Part shown: positions 37,192 to 44,846 of the stretch, in pieces
Layout of the letters: each line of letters opens with the position of its first letter
How positions within the stretch are numbered: the stretch's first letter is position 1
NCBI RefSeq assembly: GCF_003003355.1
Contig: NZ_PVTQ01000009.1
Location: forward strand, 1 to 64,000
Length of the DNA: 64,000 nucleotides
Direction of reading: 5' to 3'
Source of the DNA: Donghicola tyrosinivorans
GTDB lineage: Bacteria > Pseudomonadota > Alphaproteobacteria > Rhodobacterales > Rhodobacteraceae
The notes under the pieces: model-generated
Told to the model about the DNA's origin: nothing
The model's input: the letters and a program-made list of their open reading frames with translations, nothing else
Databases searched by the model: none
Position numbers and translations under genes: made by a program

Positions 37192-38180
37192 GGTTTGGGC
37201 TTTCGCAGGGTCGGAGGGACCGTGACGCGGTCCGATACCGCATTTTCGGCCAGTCGTTTCGGGGTCGCGGCTTTGGAGAGTGACGCCAGTGCCATGAACC
37301 ACGCTTTGGGCATGTCGGTAGGCAGACCCACGGGGATGCCCGCGAATTTCGGCGTCTCGGTAAAGCCGTGGCCAGGTTCTTCAAACTCGGGCGCGGTGCA
37401 GTTGATGCAAGGGTAGCCCGCCCGTGTGCAACTATTGGCCCCGTTCCAGCCCCGCGTGTTGCAATCGCCCACGGCTTGGGTGCCGACACAGCCCAGATGC
37501 TCCATCATGCAGCCCATCTCGCACAGGTGTTCGGCGCTGGCTTTGTATTCGTAGAACTCGTTCTTGGTGCAGGCGTGGTGGACCAGCGTGTCGGCGTAAA
37601 AGCGGGGACGGGCCAGACCGTCCAGATCATCGTTGCCCAAGGCACCGGCTTTCAGCAGCAGTAGCGTTTCGGTCACCCAATCGGGGTGCGTTGGGCAGCC
37701 TGCCACGTTGATCACCGGCAGACCTGACTGGCTGCGCCATTTAGCAGGGAAGAGGCCGCCCGCATGGCCGCCGTCATACTGCAGACCGACCGCATCGGTC
37801 AGGTTTTCCCCAGCCGAGGTCATGCCTCCGTAAGCCGCACAGGTGCCCACCGCGATCACATGCTGCGCTTTCGGGGCCAGATCGCGGACCCACTCCATCA
37901 TCGAGCGTCCTGTGCCCGCCAGCAAATGATAGCGCCCCGTGCCATTCGGCCCCCGCAGGATCGAGCCTTCGACGCAGAGGATATCCAGCCTCTGTTCGCC
38001 CGTAGCCACCGCATCCAGCATACGGCGCACCTCGGCCCCCGTGGCTTCGGATAGAGACGGGTGCCACAGGAATTCAAGCCCCGCGCCGTCCAGCAGGTCC
38101 AGAACATTGGGGTCTTCGGCACAGAGCAGAGACATAGTGCAGCCCCCACAGCCGCCCGATTGCAGCCAGAGAATATTCAT
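37188..38180 (-). CDS. hupU: H2-sensing regulatory hydrogenase small subunit HupU
   Basis: FeS small subunit of the sensor (HoxB type). The 330-residue protein begins MNILWLQSGGCGGCTMSLL with no Tat signal, so the sensor stays in the cytoplasm. Cluster motifs include GTCAAYGGMTSAG, VAGCPTHPDW, HHACTKNEFYEYK, CEMGCMMEHLGC and GYPCINCTAPEF. The proximal-cluster region has the standard cysteine set without the two extra cysteines of HupS. Its ends overlap hupT and hupV by four bases each, so hupTUV is one translational unit. Confidence 0.95.
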   Translation of the reverse strand: MNILWLQSGGCGGCTMSLLCAEDPNVLDLLDGAGLEFLWHPSLSEATGAEVRRMLDAVATGEQRLDILCVEGSILRGPNGTGRYHLLAGTGRSMMEWVRDLAPKAQHVIAVGTCAAYGGMTSAGENLTDAVGLQYDGGHAGGLFPAKWRSQSGLPVINVAGCPTHPDWVTETLLLLKAGALGNDDLDGLARPRFYADTLVHHACTKNEFYEYKASAEHLCEMGCMMEHLGCVGTQAVGDCNTRGWNGANSCTRAGYPCINCTAPEFEEPGHGFTETPKFAGIPVGLPTDMPKAWFMALASLSKAATPKRLAENAVSDRVTVPPTLRKPKP

Positions 38181-39505
38181 ACCGCATCCCCCCGCAGCAA
38201 TGTCAGGCGAAAGCAGGTGCCTGTGTCTGTGGGCACCAGTTCCAATGCGCCGCCGTGTTCATCGGCAATCTTGTGGCTGATTGACAGGCCAAGCCCCGTG
38301 CCTTGGCCGACCTCTTTCGTCGTGAAGAACGGGTCAAAGACCTTGGCGCGGACATCTTCGGGAATGCCGGGGCCATTGTCGCAAACGTCGATGATCGCCT
38401 TGTCGCCGTCATATCGGGTCTCAATGCAAAGGCGGGCGTCGTCTTGGCCGGTCATGGCATCCACCGCGTTCTGGATCAGATTCATCAGCACCTGCTGGAT
38501 ATGGCCTGCGCGGGCGTGGGCGATGCAGGGGCTTTCGCCTTTGATCGTCACGGTCACATTGCGCTTGCTGCCCCGCTCTACCCAATCGGCGGCGATGCGG
38601 GCGGTGCGTTCAAGGTCTGTGGGGGCCAACTCGCCCGATCCCTCAGCCGACAGGCGGCGCAGGTCTTCGACGATGTTCTTGACCCTTTCCGAGCCGTCGC
38701 GGGCCCCTTCGATGGCAATGCGCAGATTGCGCAGGTCGCGGTCCAGTTTCAACGAGGTGCGCAATTCGATCAACTCTTGCCGCGGGGCGCCAGCCTGCAC
38801 GCGGTCAAAGTAGGTCTCGAACCGGTTGATGTATTTTTCCAGCGCGTGGGTGTTGGCGTAGACAAAGCTGATGGGGTTGTTCAACTCATGGGCCACGCCC
38901 GCCAGAAGACGGCCTAATGACGCCAGCTTTTCGTTGCGCACCAGTTGGGTTTGGGTCTGCTTCAGCTCTTCGTGGCTGGCTTCCAGTTCCGAATAGGCGC
39001 GGCGAAGCTCTCCCAAGGGGCGGCCCGTCAGGATCACACCTGCCCGCTTGCGGCCTGCCCGTAGGCGGGGCGAGACGCGGAATTCCACCGGCTCGGCCCC
39101 GATTGTTGTCGCCAGTTCCGCCTCGGCGGTGTTGTCGGCCCGCTGCGCCATTGTCTTGGCGATCGCCTCCATCAACGCGCCGCCTGATGTGCCTTGCAGG
39201 AATCCCGCGATGGGTTGGCCAATCAGCTTTTCCACTGGCAGACCCACGGCTTTGCAGAAAGACCGGCTGGCATCTGCGATGCAATGGGCGGTGTCGGTCA
39301 CCACCAGATAGTCGCTGATCGAATGCATGATCGACGACAGAAAGGTGCGCAAGGCTTCAAGTTCAGCGTTTCGTGTCTCTAGCTGTTCCTGATAATCGAC
39401 CAGTTCCGCATAGGTCCGGTCCACGGCCTGCATGACGTCCACCCACGCGGCATCGCCCAAGTCGGCACGAAGCGTTTCGCCAGAGTGTAGCTGCTCGGGT
39501 GTCAT
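38177..39505 (-). CDS. hupT: sensor histidine kinase HupT (hydrogenase regulation)
   Basis: Soluble kinase that takes the H2 signal from HupUV and sets HupR phosphorylation. The 442-residue protein has an N-terminal coiled-coil region (YAELVDYQEQLETRNAELEAL), a PAS domain (~60-165), the phospho-acceptor His in GVAHELNNPISFVYAN (~205), and the ATPase boxes LIQNAVDAM, DNGPGIPE and GTGLGLSISHKIADEHGG. There are no membrane helices. The start at 39505 (MTPEQLHSG) is preferred because GGAAGG lies five bases before it; an ATG at 39523 directly follows the upstream terminator and has no ribosome-binding site. Confidence 0.93.
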   Translation of the reverse strand: MTPEQLHSGETLRADLGDAAWVDVMQAVDRTYAELVDYQEQLETRNAELEALRTFLSSIMHSISDYLVVTDTAHCIADASRSFCKAVGLPVEKLIGQPIAGFLQGTSGGALMEAIAKTMAQRADNTAEAELATTIGAEPVEFRVSPRLRAGRKRAGVILTGRPLGELRRAYSELEASHEELKQTQTQLVRNEKLASLGRLLAGVAHELNNPISFVYANTHALEKYINRFETYFDRVQAGAPRQELIELRTSLKLDRDLRNLRIAIEGARDGSERVKNIVEDLRRLSAEGSGELAPTDLERTARIAADWVERGSKRNVTVTIKGESPCIAHARAGHIQQVLMNLIQNAVDAMTGQDDARLCIETRYDGDKAIIDVCDNGPGIPEDVRAKVFDPFFTTKEVGQGTGLGLSISHKIADEHGGALELVPTDTGTCFRLTLLRGDAV

Positions 39506-39523
39506 GGTTGCCTTCCGCGTCAT

Positions 39524-39554
39524 GAAAAGACCCCGCGGGTCTTCCCGCAGGGTC
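39524..39554 (-). terminator. intrinsic terminator of betC, abutting hupT
   Basis: On the minus strand GACCCTGCGGG, a four-base loop and CCCGCGGGGTC form an 11-bp stem with one mismatch, followed by TTTT. It lies about 70 bases after the betC stop and only about 20 bases before the hupT start, so hupT transcription must begin very close to or inside it. Confidence 0.8.
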
Positions 39555-39620
39555 CAACAGATTGAAACCAAAGGTCAAGGGCCAGCAGCTAACCACAAGT
39601 GGCAAGCCGCTTGGCAGCGC

Positions 39621-41144
39621 TTATTCCCCGCGGGGGAAGCGTTTGTTTTCTTCCAGAACGTTCAGGTCCATGTGGTTGCGCATGTAGCGTTCCGACGCCT
39701 TTTGCAGGGGCTGGTAGTCCCATGGGTAATAGTCGCCGTTGCGCAGGGCCTCATAGACCACCCAGCGACGGGCCTGACTTTCGCGGACCTCTGAATCAAA
39801 CCGGTCCAGATCCCAGCGCTTGTCCGCCTCGGCGCGGAAGCGGGCCAGCACATCGGCATGATCGGGGCTGCCAGCCAGATTGGTCAACTCGTGCGGGTCG
39901 TTTTCCAGATCGAACAGTTGTTCGGGGTCCAGATTGCAGCGGGTGTATTTCCACTGTTCATGACGCAGGCAGACCATCGGCGCGTATGAAGCCTCGGCCG
40001 CGTATTCCATTGCGACGGGGCTTTCCCGTTTTACGCCCTGACCGCAAGGCACCAGCGATTCACCGGTGGTCCACGGCATGACCTCATCCATGCTGACGCC
40101 CGCTAGATCGCAGACCGTCGGACAGATATCGATGTTCGAGACCGCCTCGGTCACCAGACCGGGTTCCATCTGCGGCGCGGCGATCATGATCGGCACGCGG
40201 GCCGAGCCTTCAAAGAAGTTCATCTTGAACCATAGGCCCCGTTCCCCAAGCATGTCCCCGTGGTCCGAGACAAAAAGGATGATGGTGTTCTCGGTCTGGC
40301 GGGTGCCGTCCAGCGCCTCAAGAATGCCGCCGATCTTGTCGTCCAGATAGGTGATGTTGGCGAAATAGGCGCGGCGCGAGTCGCGGATGTCCTTTTCGGT
40401 GATGTCAAAGTTACGCCAGTCGTTCGCGTCGAAAATCCGCTTGGAATGGGGGTCCTGTTCCTCATAGGGAATGGCCGGAATCGTGGGCAGCAGATGGTCG
40501 CAATCCTCATACATGTCCCAGTATTTTTTGCGGGCCACGTAGGGATCATGGGGGTGGGTAAAGCTGACGGTCAGGCACCACGGACGCGCATCCAGACCGC
40601 GCCCCAGATCATAGATCTTGCGGGTCGCGTTGTAGGCAACCTCATCGTCGTATTCCATCTGGTTGGTGATCTCGGCCACGCCCGCGCCGGTGACGCTGCC
40701 CATGTTGTGATACCACCAGTCGATCCGCTCGCCGGGTTTGCGATAGTCCGGCGTCCAGCCGAAATCGGCGGGGTAAATGTCGGTGGTCAGGCGCTCTTCG
40801 AACCCGTGCATCTGGTCTGGGCCGACAAAGTGCATTTTACCCGAAAGACAGGTCTGGTATCCCGCACGACGCAGGTGATGCGCATAAGTCGGAATTGACG
40901 AAATGTATTCCGCAGCGTTGTCATAGACACGGGTCGCGCTGGGAAGCTGGCCCGACATGAAAGACGCGCGCCCCGGTGCGCACAAAGGCGAGGCGGTATA
41001 AGAGTTGCGAAAACGTGTCGAACGTGCCGCCAGTTTTTTCAGGTTCGGGGCATGTAGCCATTCAGCCGGTCCGTCCGGAAACAGAGTCCCGTTTAACTGG
41101 TCCACCATCAGAATGAGGATGTTGGGGCGATTTTCGGAACTCAT
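39621..41144 (-). CDS. betC: choline-sulfatase BetC
   Basis: Hydrolyses choline-O-sulfate to choline and sulfate, giving an osmoprotectant precursor and nutrients. The 507-residue protein has RPNILILMVDQLNG at the N-terminus, the sulfatase formylglycine motif CAPGRASFMSG (Cys-x-Pro-x-Arg), SGKMHFVGPDQMHGFEERLTTDIYP typical of BetC, SDHGDMLGERGLW and a C-terminal NLDPEQLFDLENDPHEL. The start at 41144 (MSSENRPN) follows AAAGGA at nine bases. No signal peptide is present, so choline sulfate is cleaved in the cytoplasm. It is divergent from choXWV. Confidence 0.94.
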   Translation of the reverse strand: MSSENRPNILILMVDQLNGTLFPDGPAEWLHAPNLKKLAARSTRFRNSYTASPLCAPGRASFMSGQLPSATRVYDNAAEYISSIPTYAHHLRRAGYQTCLSGKMHFVGPDQMHGFEERLTTDIYPADFGWTPDYRKPGERIDWWYHNMGSVTGAGVAEITNQMEYDDEVAYNATRKIYDLGRGLDARPWCLTVSFTHPHDPYVARKKYWDMYEDCDHLLPTIPAIPYEEQDPHSKRIFDANDWRNFDITEKDIRDSRRAYFANITYLDDKIGGILEALDGTRQTENTIILFVSDHGDMLGERGLWFKMNFFEGSARVPIMIAAPQMEPGLVTEAVSNIDICPTVCDLAGVSMDEVMPWTTGESLVPCGQGVKRESPVAMEYAAEASYAPMVCLRHEQWKYTRCNLDPEQLFDLENDPHELTNLAGSPDHADVLARFRAEADKRWDLDRFDSEVRESQARRWVVYEALRNGDYYPWDYQPLQKASERYMRNHMDLNVLEENKRFPRGE

Positions 41145-41294
41145 GCAACACAGTCCTTTCACATTTGCGGCGGGACGAAACCCGATAACTCTTGGCCAAG
41201 GTTTAGCGCAATCTGCGCCTAATCCATGGCCTGTCAGCGGCAGAAACGCGGGAATTTCCGCCTTTTTCGTTGACTCTCGGCAGATGACCTTATC

Positions 41295-41318
41295 TTTATT
41301 GACTGGTCAATCAATAAA
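41295..41318. promoter_or_regulatory. BetI-like operator in the betC-choX control region
   Basis: An inverted repeat with perfect 8-bp arms (TTTATTGA at 41295-41302, TCAATAAA at 41311-41318) around CTGGTCAA. The core ATTGACTGGTCAATCAAT resembles sites bound by the choline-responsive repressor BetI, and it overlaps a TTGACT -35-like element (41299-41304). It would control choX and perhaps betC. No betI gene is within the window. Confidence 0.65.
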
Positions 41319-41348
41319 ACACAGAACACAAACTCAGGGAAAAGAAGT

Positions 41349-42263
41349 ATGAAACTGAAAACCACTCTTTCGGCTCTGGCGATCGTTGCTGCGGCACCGG
41401 CGCTGGCAGAATGCAACGAAGTCAGCTTTTCTGATGTGGGCTGGACCGACATCACCACCACCACTTCGGTGGCCAAGCACGTGCTGACCGGTCTGGGCTA
41501 CGATGTGGATATCAAGATCCTGTCGGTTCCCGTGACCTTCGCCTCGCTGGAAAGCGACGACGTTGATGTGTTCCTTGGCAACTGGATCCCCGCGCAGACC
41601 GGCGCGATCCAGCCCTATCTGGACAAGGGCGAGATCGAGCAGCTGGTCGTGAACCTGGAAGGCACCAAGTACACGCTGGCCGTTCCCACCTACACCTATG
41701 AAAAAGGTCTGAAGACCTACGGCGACATCGCCAAGTTCGAAGAGTCGCTGGACGGCAAGATCTACGGCATCGAGCCCGGCAACGAAGGCAACGACTACCT
41801 GATCGGCCTGACCGAGGCGAACACCCATGGTCTGGGTAACTTTGAAGTCGTCGAAAGCTCGGAGCAGGGCATGCTGGCGATGGTGAACCGCGCCGTGAAA
41901 GACGACGAAGATGTTGTCTTCCTTGGCTGGGAACCCCACCCGATGAACGCCAACTTCAGCCTCAAGTACCTGACCGGCGGCGAAGACTTCTTTGGCGGTG
42001 AAGGTGTGGTCTACACCACCACCCGCAAAGGCTACGCCGAAGAGTGCCCGAACGTCGGCACCCTGCTGAAAAACATGAAGTTCAGCCTTGCCATGGAAAA
42101 CGAGATCATGGGCAAGATCCTGAACGACGGCGAAGACGCGGATGACGCAACCAAAGCATGGCTGGTTGCCAACCCCGATGTGCTGGGTCCCTGGCTGGAA
42201 GGCGTGACCACGCTGGACGGTGCAGAAGGTCTGGCAGCTGTGAAAGCCTCGCTGGGTCTGTAA
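41349..42263 (+). CDS. choX: choline ABC transporter substrate-binding protein ChoX
   Basis: Periplasmic binding protein for choline (OpuAC/ProX fold). The 304-residue precursor has a signal peptide ending in PALAEC, followed by VSFSDVGWTDITTTTSVAKHVLTGLGYDVDI and FLGNWIPAQT, the aromatic-rich first-lobe ligand region of ChoX. Further features are IEPGNEGNDYL and FLGWEPHPMNANF. AGGGAAAAGA lies before the ATG. Expression is probably controlled by the operator at 41295-41318. A terminator-like hairpin separates it from choW, which would favour high binding-protein levels. Confidence 0.93.
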   Translation: MKLKTTLSALAIVAAAPALAECNEVSFSDVGWTDITTTTSVAKHVLTGLGYDVDIKILSVPVTFASLESDDVDVFLGNWIPAQTGAIQPYLDKGEIEQLVVNLEGTKYTLAVPTYTYEKGLKTYGDIAKFEESLDGKIYGIEPGNEGNDYLIGLTEANTHGLGNFEVVESSEQGMLAMVNRAVKDDEDVVFLGWEPHPMNANFSLKYLTGGEDFFGGEGVVYTTTRKGYAEECPNVGTLLKNMKFSLAMENEIMGKILNDGEDADDATKAWLVANPDVLGPWLEGVTTLDGAEGLAAVKASLGL

Positions 42264-42278
42264 CGACCGAAGTTGCGA

Positions 42279-42308
42279 AGGGGGCCCGTCCGCGTGGCGG
42301 GCCCTTTT
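42279..42308 (+). terminator. hairpin with T-run between choX and choW
   Basis: GGGCCCG (42282-42288) pairs with CGGGCCC (42298-42304), extended by A/T pairs, and is followed by TTTT. In a transporter operon this most likely acts as a partial terminator or mRNA stabiliser, giving more ChoX than ChoW/ChoV. Confidence 0.7.
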
Positions 42309-42358
42309 CGTTCCGGCACCGAAGGACACAGTCGAACAAGGAAACTTAAGGGTAAATT

Positions 42359-43198
42359 ATGCTTCAATGGCTGACAGATAACAAAATTCCAGTAGGGGCT
42401 TGGGCCGAAGACGTCTTTGATTTCCTTCGCGACAACGCCGAATTCTTTTTCGAAGGGATGTCCAACGCGATGGAGTGGCTGATCGATGCCATTCTTTGGG
42501 TGTTGCAAACGCCCCATCCGTTCATCGTTATCGCAGCCTTCGTCGCGCTGACCTGGGTTTTGCAACGCAGCTGGAAAGTCTGTGCCTTTGTCACTTTGGG
42601 GTTCCTGTTCATTCTGAATCAGGACTACTGGGAAGAGACCACGGAAAGCATCACGCTGGTGCTGTCGGCCTGTGTGGTCTGTATGGCCGTCGGCGTGCCC
42701 ATAGGGATTTACGCTGCGCACCGGCCCAAGGTGTATAGCTATCTGCGGCCCATTCTGGACCTGATGCAGACCCTGCCGACCTTTGTGTATCTGATCCCTG
42801 CTATTGTTTTCTTCGGCATCGGCATGGTGCCCGGCCTGATCGCGACGGTGATCTTTGTACTGCCCGCACCGATCCGCCTGACCTATCTGGGTGTCTCCTC
42901 GACCCCGCAGCAGCTTTTGGAGGCCGCACGTGCCTTTGGCGCGACGCCCAAGCAGGTGCTGTATAAGGTCGAGCTTCCCTACGCGTTCCCGCAGATCATG
43001 GCCGGTCTGAACCAGACCATCATGCTGTCGCTCTCGATGGTGGTTGTGGCCGCGCTGGTGGGCGCGGATGGCCTTGGCGTGCCGGTTGTGCGGGCGCTGA
43101 ACCAGGTGAACACCAAGCTTGGCTTTGAATCCGGCTTTGTCATCGTGGTTGTCGCCATCATGCTGGATCGCATCCTGAACATGGGAGACAAGAAATGA
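42359..43198 (+). CDS. choW: choline ABC transporter permease ChoW
   Basis: Membrane permease of the choline importer (ProW/OpuAB family). The 279-residue protein has about seven hydrophobic segments and the EAA-loop-like sequence EAARAFGATPKQVLYKVELPYAFPQIMAGLNQ (~residues 180-212). The preceding LDLMQTLPTFVYLIPAIVFFGIG is highly conserved in the family. It follows choX after 95 bases containing a hairpin and overlaps choV by four bases (ATGA). Confidence 0.94.
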   Translation: MLQWLTDNKIPVGAWAEDVFDFLRDNAEFFFEGMSNAMEWLIDAILWVLQTPHPFIVIAAFVALTWVLQRSWKVCAFVTLGFLFILNQDYWEETTESITLVLSACVVCMAVGVPIGIYAAHRPKVYSYLRPILDLMQTLPTFVYLIPAIVFFGIGMVPGLIATVIFVLPAPIRLTYLGVSSTPQQLLEAARAFGATPKQVLYKVELPYAFPQIMAGLNQTIMLSLSMVVVAALVGADGLGVPVVRALNQVNTKLGFESGFVIVVVAIMLDRILNMGDKK

Positions 43199-44226
43199 GC
43201 ACGGCAGTCCAATTCGATAACGTCTCGATCGTCTTCGGCTCTCATCCGGAAAAGGCTCTGCCCCTGATGGATGATGGCAAGGATCGCGGTACAGTACAGA
43301 CCGAAACCGGTCAGGTGCTTGGCGTGCATAACTGCTCGCTCGATGTGGCGACCGGTGAAATTCTGGTGCTGATGGGGCTGTCTGGCTCGGGTAAGTCCAC
43401 GCTTTTGCGGGCGGTGAACGGTTTGAACCCCGTGGTGCGCGGGGCGGTGCATGTGAATGACGGCCAGAACATGGTCGATATCACCCATGCTGACAAACAG
43501 ACCCTGCGCCGGATGCGTCTTAGTCAGATCGCGATGGTCTTCCAGCAGTTCGGTCTGCTGCCATGGCGCACCGTGCGCGAGAACGTGCAACTGGGTCTGG
43601 AACTGGGCGGCATGGACAAGGCCGAGCGCGACGCAAAGGTCGAGCAGCAGCTTGAGCTGGTGGGCTTGTCCCAATGGGCCGATCGTAAGGTGGGCGAGTT
43701 GTCGGGCGGCATGCAGCAGCGTGTGGGTCTGGCCCGCGCCTTTGTCACCGACGCGCCGATCCTGCTGATGGACGAACCCTTCAGCGCGCTGGACCCACTG
43801 ATCCGCGCCAAGTTGCAGGACGAACTGCTAGAGCTTCAGCAAAAGCTGAACCGCACTATCATCTTCGTCAGCCACGATCTGGACGAGGCTTTCAAGATCG
43901 GCAACCGTATCGCCATCATGGAAGGTGGCCGGATCGTGCAGTGCGGCACCCCGCAGGAAATCTTCTCGAAGCCTGCGGATGAGTATGTGACCGAGTTTGT
44001 GGCCCACATGAACCCGCTTGGCGTCTTGCGCGCGCAAGACATCATGTCGGCGGCAACTGGCGTGGCCTTTGGTCAGGTGGATGCCAAAACCCCCGTGGGC
44101 AAGGTCATGGAGATGATGACCGGCGAAGAGGGGGCCTTGGACGTCACGCAAGGTGGCCAGATCATCGGCCAGATCACGAAGGACGATATTCTGCGGAATC
44201 TGGTGGACCCGCGCAGCGCGGCTTAA
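43195..44226 (+). CDS. choV: choline ABC transporter ATP-binding protein ChoV
   Basis: ATPase of the choline importer. The 343-residue protein has Walker A LMGLSGSGKSTLLRAVNGL, Q-loop VFQQFGLLPW, signature LSGGMQQRVGLARA, Walker B ILLMDEPFSALDP and switch His in FVSHDLDEAFK. A C-terminal CBS-like region (~285-340, GQIIGQITKDDILRNLV) may sense ionic strength, as in OpuA-type transporters. It is convergent with the ynj-type gene cluster, the stop codons overlapping by four bases. Confidence 0.94.
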   Translation: MSTAVQFDNVSIVFGSHPEKALPLMDDGKDRGTVQTETGQVLGVHNCSLDVATGEILVLMGLSGSGKSTLLRAVNGLNPVVRGAVHVNDGQNMVDITHADKQTLRRMRLSQIAMVFQQFGLLPWRTVRENVQLGLELGGMDKAERDAKVEQQLELVGLSQWADRKVGELSGGMQQRVGLARAFVTDAPILLMDEPFSALDPLIRAKLQDELLELQQKLNRTIIFVSHDLDEAFKIGNRIAIMEGGRIVQCGTPQEIFSKPADEYVTEFVAHMNPLGVLRAQDIMSAATGVAFGQVDAKTPVGKVMEMMTGEEGALDVTQGGQIIGQITKDDILRNLVDPRSAA

Positions 44227-44846
44227 CCGATGTGGATCACCGGTCCTGCGGCGGCTTCGGCATCTGCGGGATCGTGGGTCACCATGACCACAGGCAAATT
44301 CTGGACGCGGGCGCGGGTGAAAACCAGCGCCCGTATCTGTTCGCGCAGGTCCGCATCCAAACCGCTGAACGCCTCATCCAGCAGCAACGCCTTTGGCTGG
44401 CTAAGCAGCATCCGCATCAAGGCCACCCGCGCCTTTTGCCCGCCTGAGAGGGTGGCTGGATCGCGGTTGGCAAAGCCCTGAAGCCCGACGTCCCTCAGGG
44501 CGGTTTCGATGGTCTTATGACGCTCTTTCCGGTTGCCGCCTTTCGGCAGGCCAAAGGCAAGGTTCTGCCCGACGCTTAGATGCGGAAACAGCAGGTCGTC
44601 TTGGAACAGGATACCGATGCGGCGCGCCTCGGTCGGCAGGGCGGTGATATCCTGCCCGTCCAGAATGATCCGCCCTTGTTGGGCGAAGGCGGGGTCCAAC
44701 GTGCCGGTGATGGCCGCCAGCAGCGTTGACTTGCCCGAACCTGATGGCCCCATGATCGTCAGCACCTCGCCCCCGTGCACGGTGGTATCCACCTGCGCGA
44801 TCAGGCGCTGGCCAAGGGTGATGGTCAGGTTCTGGAGATGCAGCAT
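44223..44846 (-). CDS. ABC transporter ATP-binding protein, YnjD-like
   Basis: ATPase (207 residues) of the YnjBCD-type importer. Walker A is MGPSGSGKSTLLAAITG, Q-loop ILFQDDLLFPHLSVGQNLAFGLP, signature LSGGQKARVALMRML, Walker B ALLLDEAFSGLDADL and switch His in MVTHDPADAEAA. The start at 44846 overlaps the permease stop (ATGA); longer in-frame starts run back through the permease and are rejected. It resembles ThiQ/YnjD more than generic iron ATPases. The substrate is unknown. Confidence 0.85.
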   Translation of the reverse strand: MLHLQNLTITLGQRLIAQVDTTVHGGEVLTIMGPSGSGKSTLLAAITGTLDPAFAQQGRIILDGQDITALPTEARRIGILFQDDLLFPHLSVGQNLAFGLPKGGNRKERHKTIETALRDVGLQGFANRDPATLSGGQKARVALMRMLLSQPKALLLDEAFSGLDADLREQIRALVFTRARVQNLPVVMVTHDPADAEAAAGPVIHIG

